Shown: one piece after another, positions 41,396-43,013 of the stretch
Layout: the number at the start of each line of letters is the position of its first letter
Numbering within the stretch: the first letter of the stretch is position 1
Source: Azonexus sp.
GTDB taxonomy: Bacteria > Pseudomonadota > Gammaproteobacteria > Burkholderiales > Rhodocyclaceae
DNA length: 43,013 nucleotides
Direction: 5' to 3'
NCBI GenBank assembly: GCA_031277255.1
Contig: JAITMS010000035.1
Span: forward strand, 1 to 43,013
Notes under the pieces: generated by a model
Database searches by the model: none
What the model was told of the DNA's origin: nothing
The model's input: the letters and a program-made list of their open reading frames with translations, nothing else
Position numbers and translations under genes: made by a program

Positions 41396-42787
41396 GTGAT
41401 CCGTAAATTCATTGCCCGCGTTTTTCGCGGTAAAAAAACCCGGCCCGGCCAAGTGGAGCCAGCCGTTATCTCTGTCGCCACGCATGGCGTCGGCCGTGAC
41501 CGTCTCAGTTCGGGCAGCCGCCGCGTCTGCGAAACCCTGCAGGAGCAGGGCCACAAAGCCTATGTCGTCGGCGGCGCGGTGCGCGATTTGCTGCTCGGCG
41601 TCGAGCCGAAGGATTTTGACGTTGCCACCGACGCGACGCCGGAACAGGTGCGCCGCGCTTTTCGCCGCTCGCGCCTCATCGGGCGGCGTTTTCAGATCGT
41701 CCATGTGATGATGGGGCAGGAGCAGATCGAGGTCACCACCTTTCGCGGCGAACTGGGCGCCGACGCCAAGAAGGACGCGCATGGCCGCGTCCTGCGCGAC
41801 AATGTTTTCGGCAGCCATGCCGAGGATGCGGCGCGGCGCGATTTCACCGCCAACGCGCTCTATTACGACCCGACGACGGAGACGGTGATCGACTATCACC
41901 ACGGCGTCGGCGACTTGAAGGCGCGGACGCTGCGCATCATCGGCGAGCCAAAGAGCCGCTACCGCGAAGACCCGGTGCGGATGCTGCGCGCCGTGCGCCT
42001 GGCAGCCAAGCTCGGCCTCTCGATTGACCCGGAAGCGCGGCGGCCGATCCGCGAAATGGCCGAATTGCTGGAAAACGTCCCGGCGGCGCGGCTTTTTGAC
42101 GAGATGCTGAAGCTCCTGACTTCCGGCCACGCCGTCAAGTGCATCAGACAATTGCGCGATGAAGGGCTGCATCACGGCCTGCTGCCGCTGCTCGACGTGA
42201 TTCTTGAGCAGCCGCTCGGCGAAAAATTCGTCATGCTGGCGCTCGCCAATACCGACGAGCGCGTCCGCCACGGCAAAGGAACCTCCCCCGGTTTTCTCTT
42301 TGCCGCCCTGCTCTGGCATGAGGTGCTGGCGCACTGGGAAAAGTTGAAGGCGGCGGGCGAGCCGAAAATTCCGGCGCTGTTTCAGGCGATGGACGCGGTG
42401 CTCGACGCGCAGGCGGAAAAACTCGCCATCACCCGCCGCATCGCCGCCAACATCAAGGACATCTGGCTAATTCAGCCGCGTTTTGACCAACGGGCGGGCA
42501 AGCGGCCTTACAGCCTGATCGAACAGCCGCGCTTTCGCGCCGGTTACGATTTTCTGCTGCTGCGAGCGGCGGCGGGCGAGGTGGAGATGGCGGTAGCCGA
42601 CTGGTGGACGCGCTTTCAGAATGCCGATGGCCCTGAACGGGCGCAGATGCTGCTGCCGGAAGCGGCGGGCGACAAAAAGCGGCGGCGGCGCAAGAAATCA
42701 CCCAACAGCGCACCCAACAGCGCACCCAACAGCGCGGCCAGCCCTGCCGCCAGCGGCGACACGCCTGACAGCCCGTCCAGCGCATGA
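41396..42787 (+). CDS. pcnB: Poly(A) polymerase I
   Basis: It adds poly(A) tails to RNA 3' ends, which promotes decay of many bacterial RNAs. Length is 463 residues, normal. The nucleotidyltransferase motif is VVGGAVRDLLLG followed by DFDVATDA; RRDFTANALYY and EDPVRMLRAVRLAAKL are also present. The C-terminal tail is basic and then repeats PNSA three times from a 12-base tandem repeat (42701-42736). GTG 41396 is the start; no strong ribosome site is seen. Normally it follows the HAD gene directly, but here two small foreign-looking genes intervene. Confidence 0.94.
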   Translation: MIRKFIARVFRGKKTRPGQVEPAVISVATHGVGRDRLSSGSRRVCETLQEQGHKAYVVGGAVRDLLLGVEPKDFDVATDATPEQVRRAFRRSRLIGRRFQIVHVMMGQEQIEVTTFRGELGADAKKDAHGRVLRDNVFGSHAEDAARRDFTANALYYDPTTETVIDYHHGVGDLKARTLRIIGEPKSRYREDPVRMLRAVRLAAKLGLSIDPEARRPIREMAELLENVPAARLFDEMLKLLTSGHAVKCIRQLRDEGLHHGLLPLLDVILEQPLGEKFVMLALANTDERVRHGKGTSPGFLFAALLWHEVLAHWEKLKAAGEPKIPALFQAMDAVLDAQAEKLAITRRIAANIKDIWLIQPRFDQRAGKRPYSLIEQPRFRAGYDFLLLRAAAGEVEMAVADWWTRFQNADGPERAQMLLPEAAGDKKRRRRKKSPNSAPNSAPNSAASPAASGDTPDSPSSA

Positions 42788-42851
42788 AGCCCCGCCTATA
42801 GAACCGGCCATTAAGCGTTGAACCGATGAATCGTGAGCGATGTCCTGATTT

Positions 42852-42893
42852 TCCCCCTCGCCCCCTTGGGGGAGAGGGCCGGGGAGAGGGGGA
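42852..42893. repeat. CTCTCCC-type palindrome after pcnB
   Basis: TCCCCCTCGCCCCCTTGGGGG and AGAGGGCCGGGGAGAGGGGG are the two arms. It is the same family as at 3513-3716 and inside mod. It could act as a transcript-end hairpin for pcnB. Confidence 0.6.
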
Positions 42894-42917
42894 CAACAGG
42901 CATATCGGCGTGGAAAA

Positions 42918-43013
42918 AGCGCCGCGGGGGGGGGACCCCCCCCCCCCCCCCCCCCCCCCCCCGCGCGGGGGGAGAAAAAGACCACCCCCCCAAAAAAACC
43001 GCAGGGGGAGGGG
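42918..43013. other. Low-complexity G/C tract, probable assembly artefact
   Basis: After a run of G, 27 consecutive C bases (42936-42962) are followed by G-, A- and C-runs to the end of the window. No coding pattern. Such a tail is typical of sequencing or assembly error at a contig end rather than biology. Confidence 0.7.

Noticed and set aside
42701-42736. Short tandem repeat as a CRISPR-like array
   Set aside because: Three contiguous 12-base units inside pcnB without spacers; it codes PNSA repeats. No CRISPR array was seen anywhere in the window.

Overview
The window looks like chromosome from a GC-rich betaproteobacterium, probably in or near Rhodocyclales. Supporting this are the gcvT/gcvH/gcvP set, the hda - HAD phosphatase - pcnB gene order, an Mrp antiporter with fused A and B subunits, and several dispersed palindromic repeat families. 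This is inferred from gene content and order; no rRNA is present to settle it. Both ends look like contig ends: the right end runs into a 27-base C homopolymer, and the first ~70 bases do not read as GcvT.

Layout. 1-6.8 kb: glycine cleavage genes (partial gcvT, gcvH, gcvP) with a GGDEF-EAL cyclic-di-GMP protein between gcvT and gcvH and palindromic repeats between gcvH and gcvP. 6.8-10 kb: an uncharacterised gene, two toxin-antitoxin modules placed tail to tail (vapBC, mazEF) and an Old Yellow Enzyme family oxidoreductase. 10.2-27 kb: a multisubunit Na+(K+)/H+ antiporter operon, mrpAB-C then mrpD-E-F-G plus a tandem UspA gene. This operon is split between mrpC and mrpD by about 10 kb that carries an aldo-keto reductase, a small membrane protein, and an AT-richer defence block: a two-gene Hachiman-like system (HamA nuclease, HamB helicase) followed by a Type III restriction-modification pair (Mod, Res).

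27-34.4 kb: a TacAT-type toxin-antitoxin, a nucleoside deaminase, small exported and membrane proteins, then an RNA-repair operon on the minus strand: zinc-ribbon protein, rtcB, rlaP-like nucleotidyltransferase, a DUF559 endonuclease bounded by inverted repeats, and rtcA. 34.4-36.4 kb: the control region and the divergent rtcR activator. A good sigma-54 promoter lies upstream, and the roughly 300-nt leader between it and the first gene contains a tRNA-like element with a perfect T-arm and encoded CCA but no recognisable anticodon arm. This is the most unusual structure in the window. 36.5-43 kb: parDE, a lipoprotein pair and an XRE regulator enclosed by a ~60-bp direct repeat, then hda, a HAD phosphatase, an AT-rich secreted hypothetical, an orphan VapB antitoxin and pcnB.

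Themes. Ancestral operons (gcv, mrp, rtc, hda-pcnB) have each been opened by accessory DNA: toxin-antitoxin modules, defence genes, a DUF559 endonuclease and palindromic repeats. Two repeats lie inside or extend protein-coding genes (mod and gcvP). The Hachiman-like and Type III genes would act against foreign DNA. The Rtc genes would repair RNA cut by stress or by toxins such as MazF or VapC; that link is inference.
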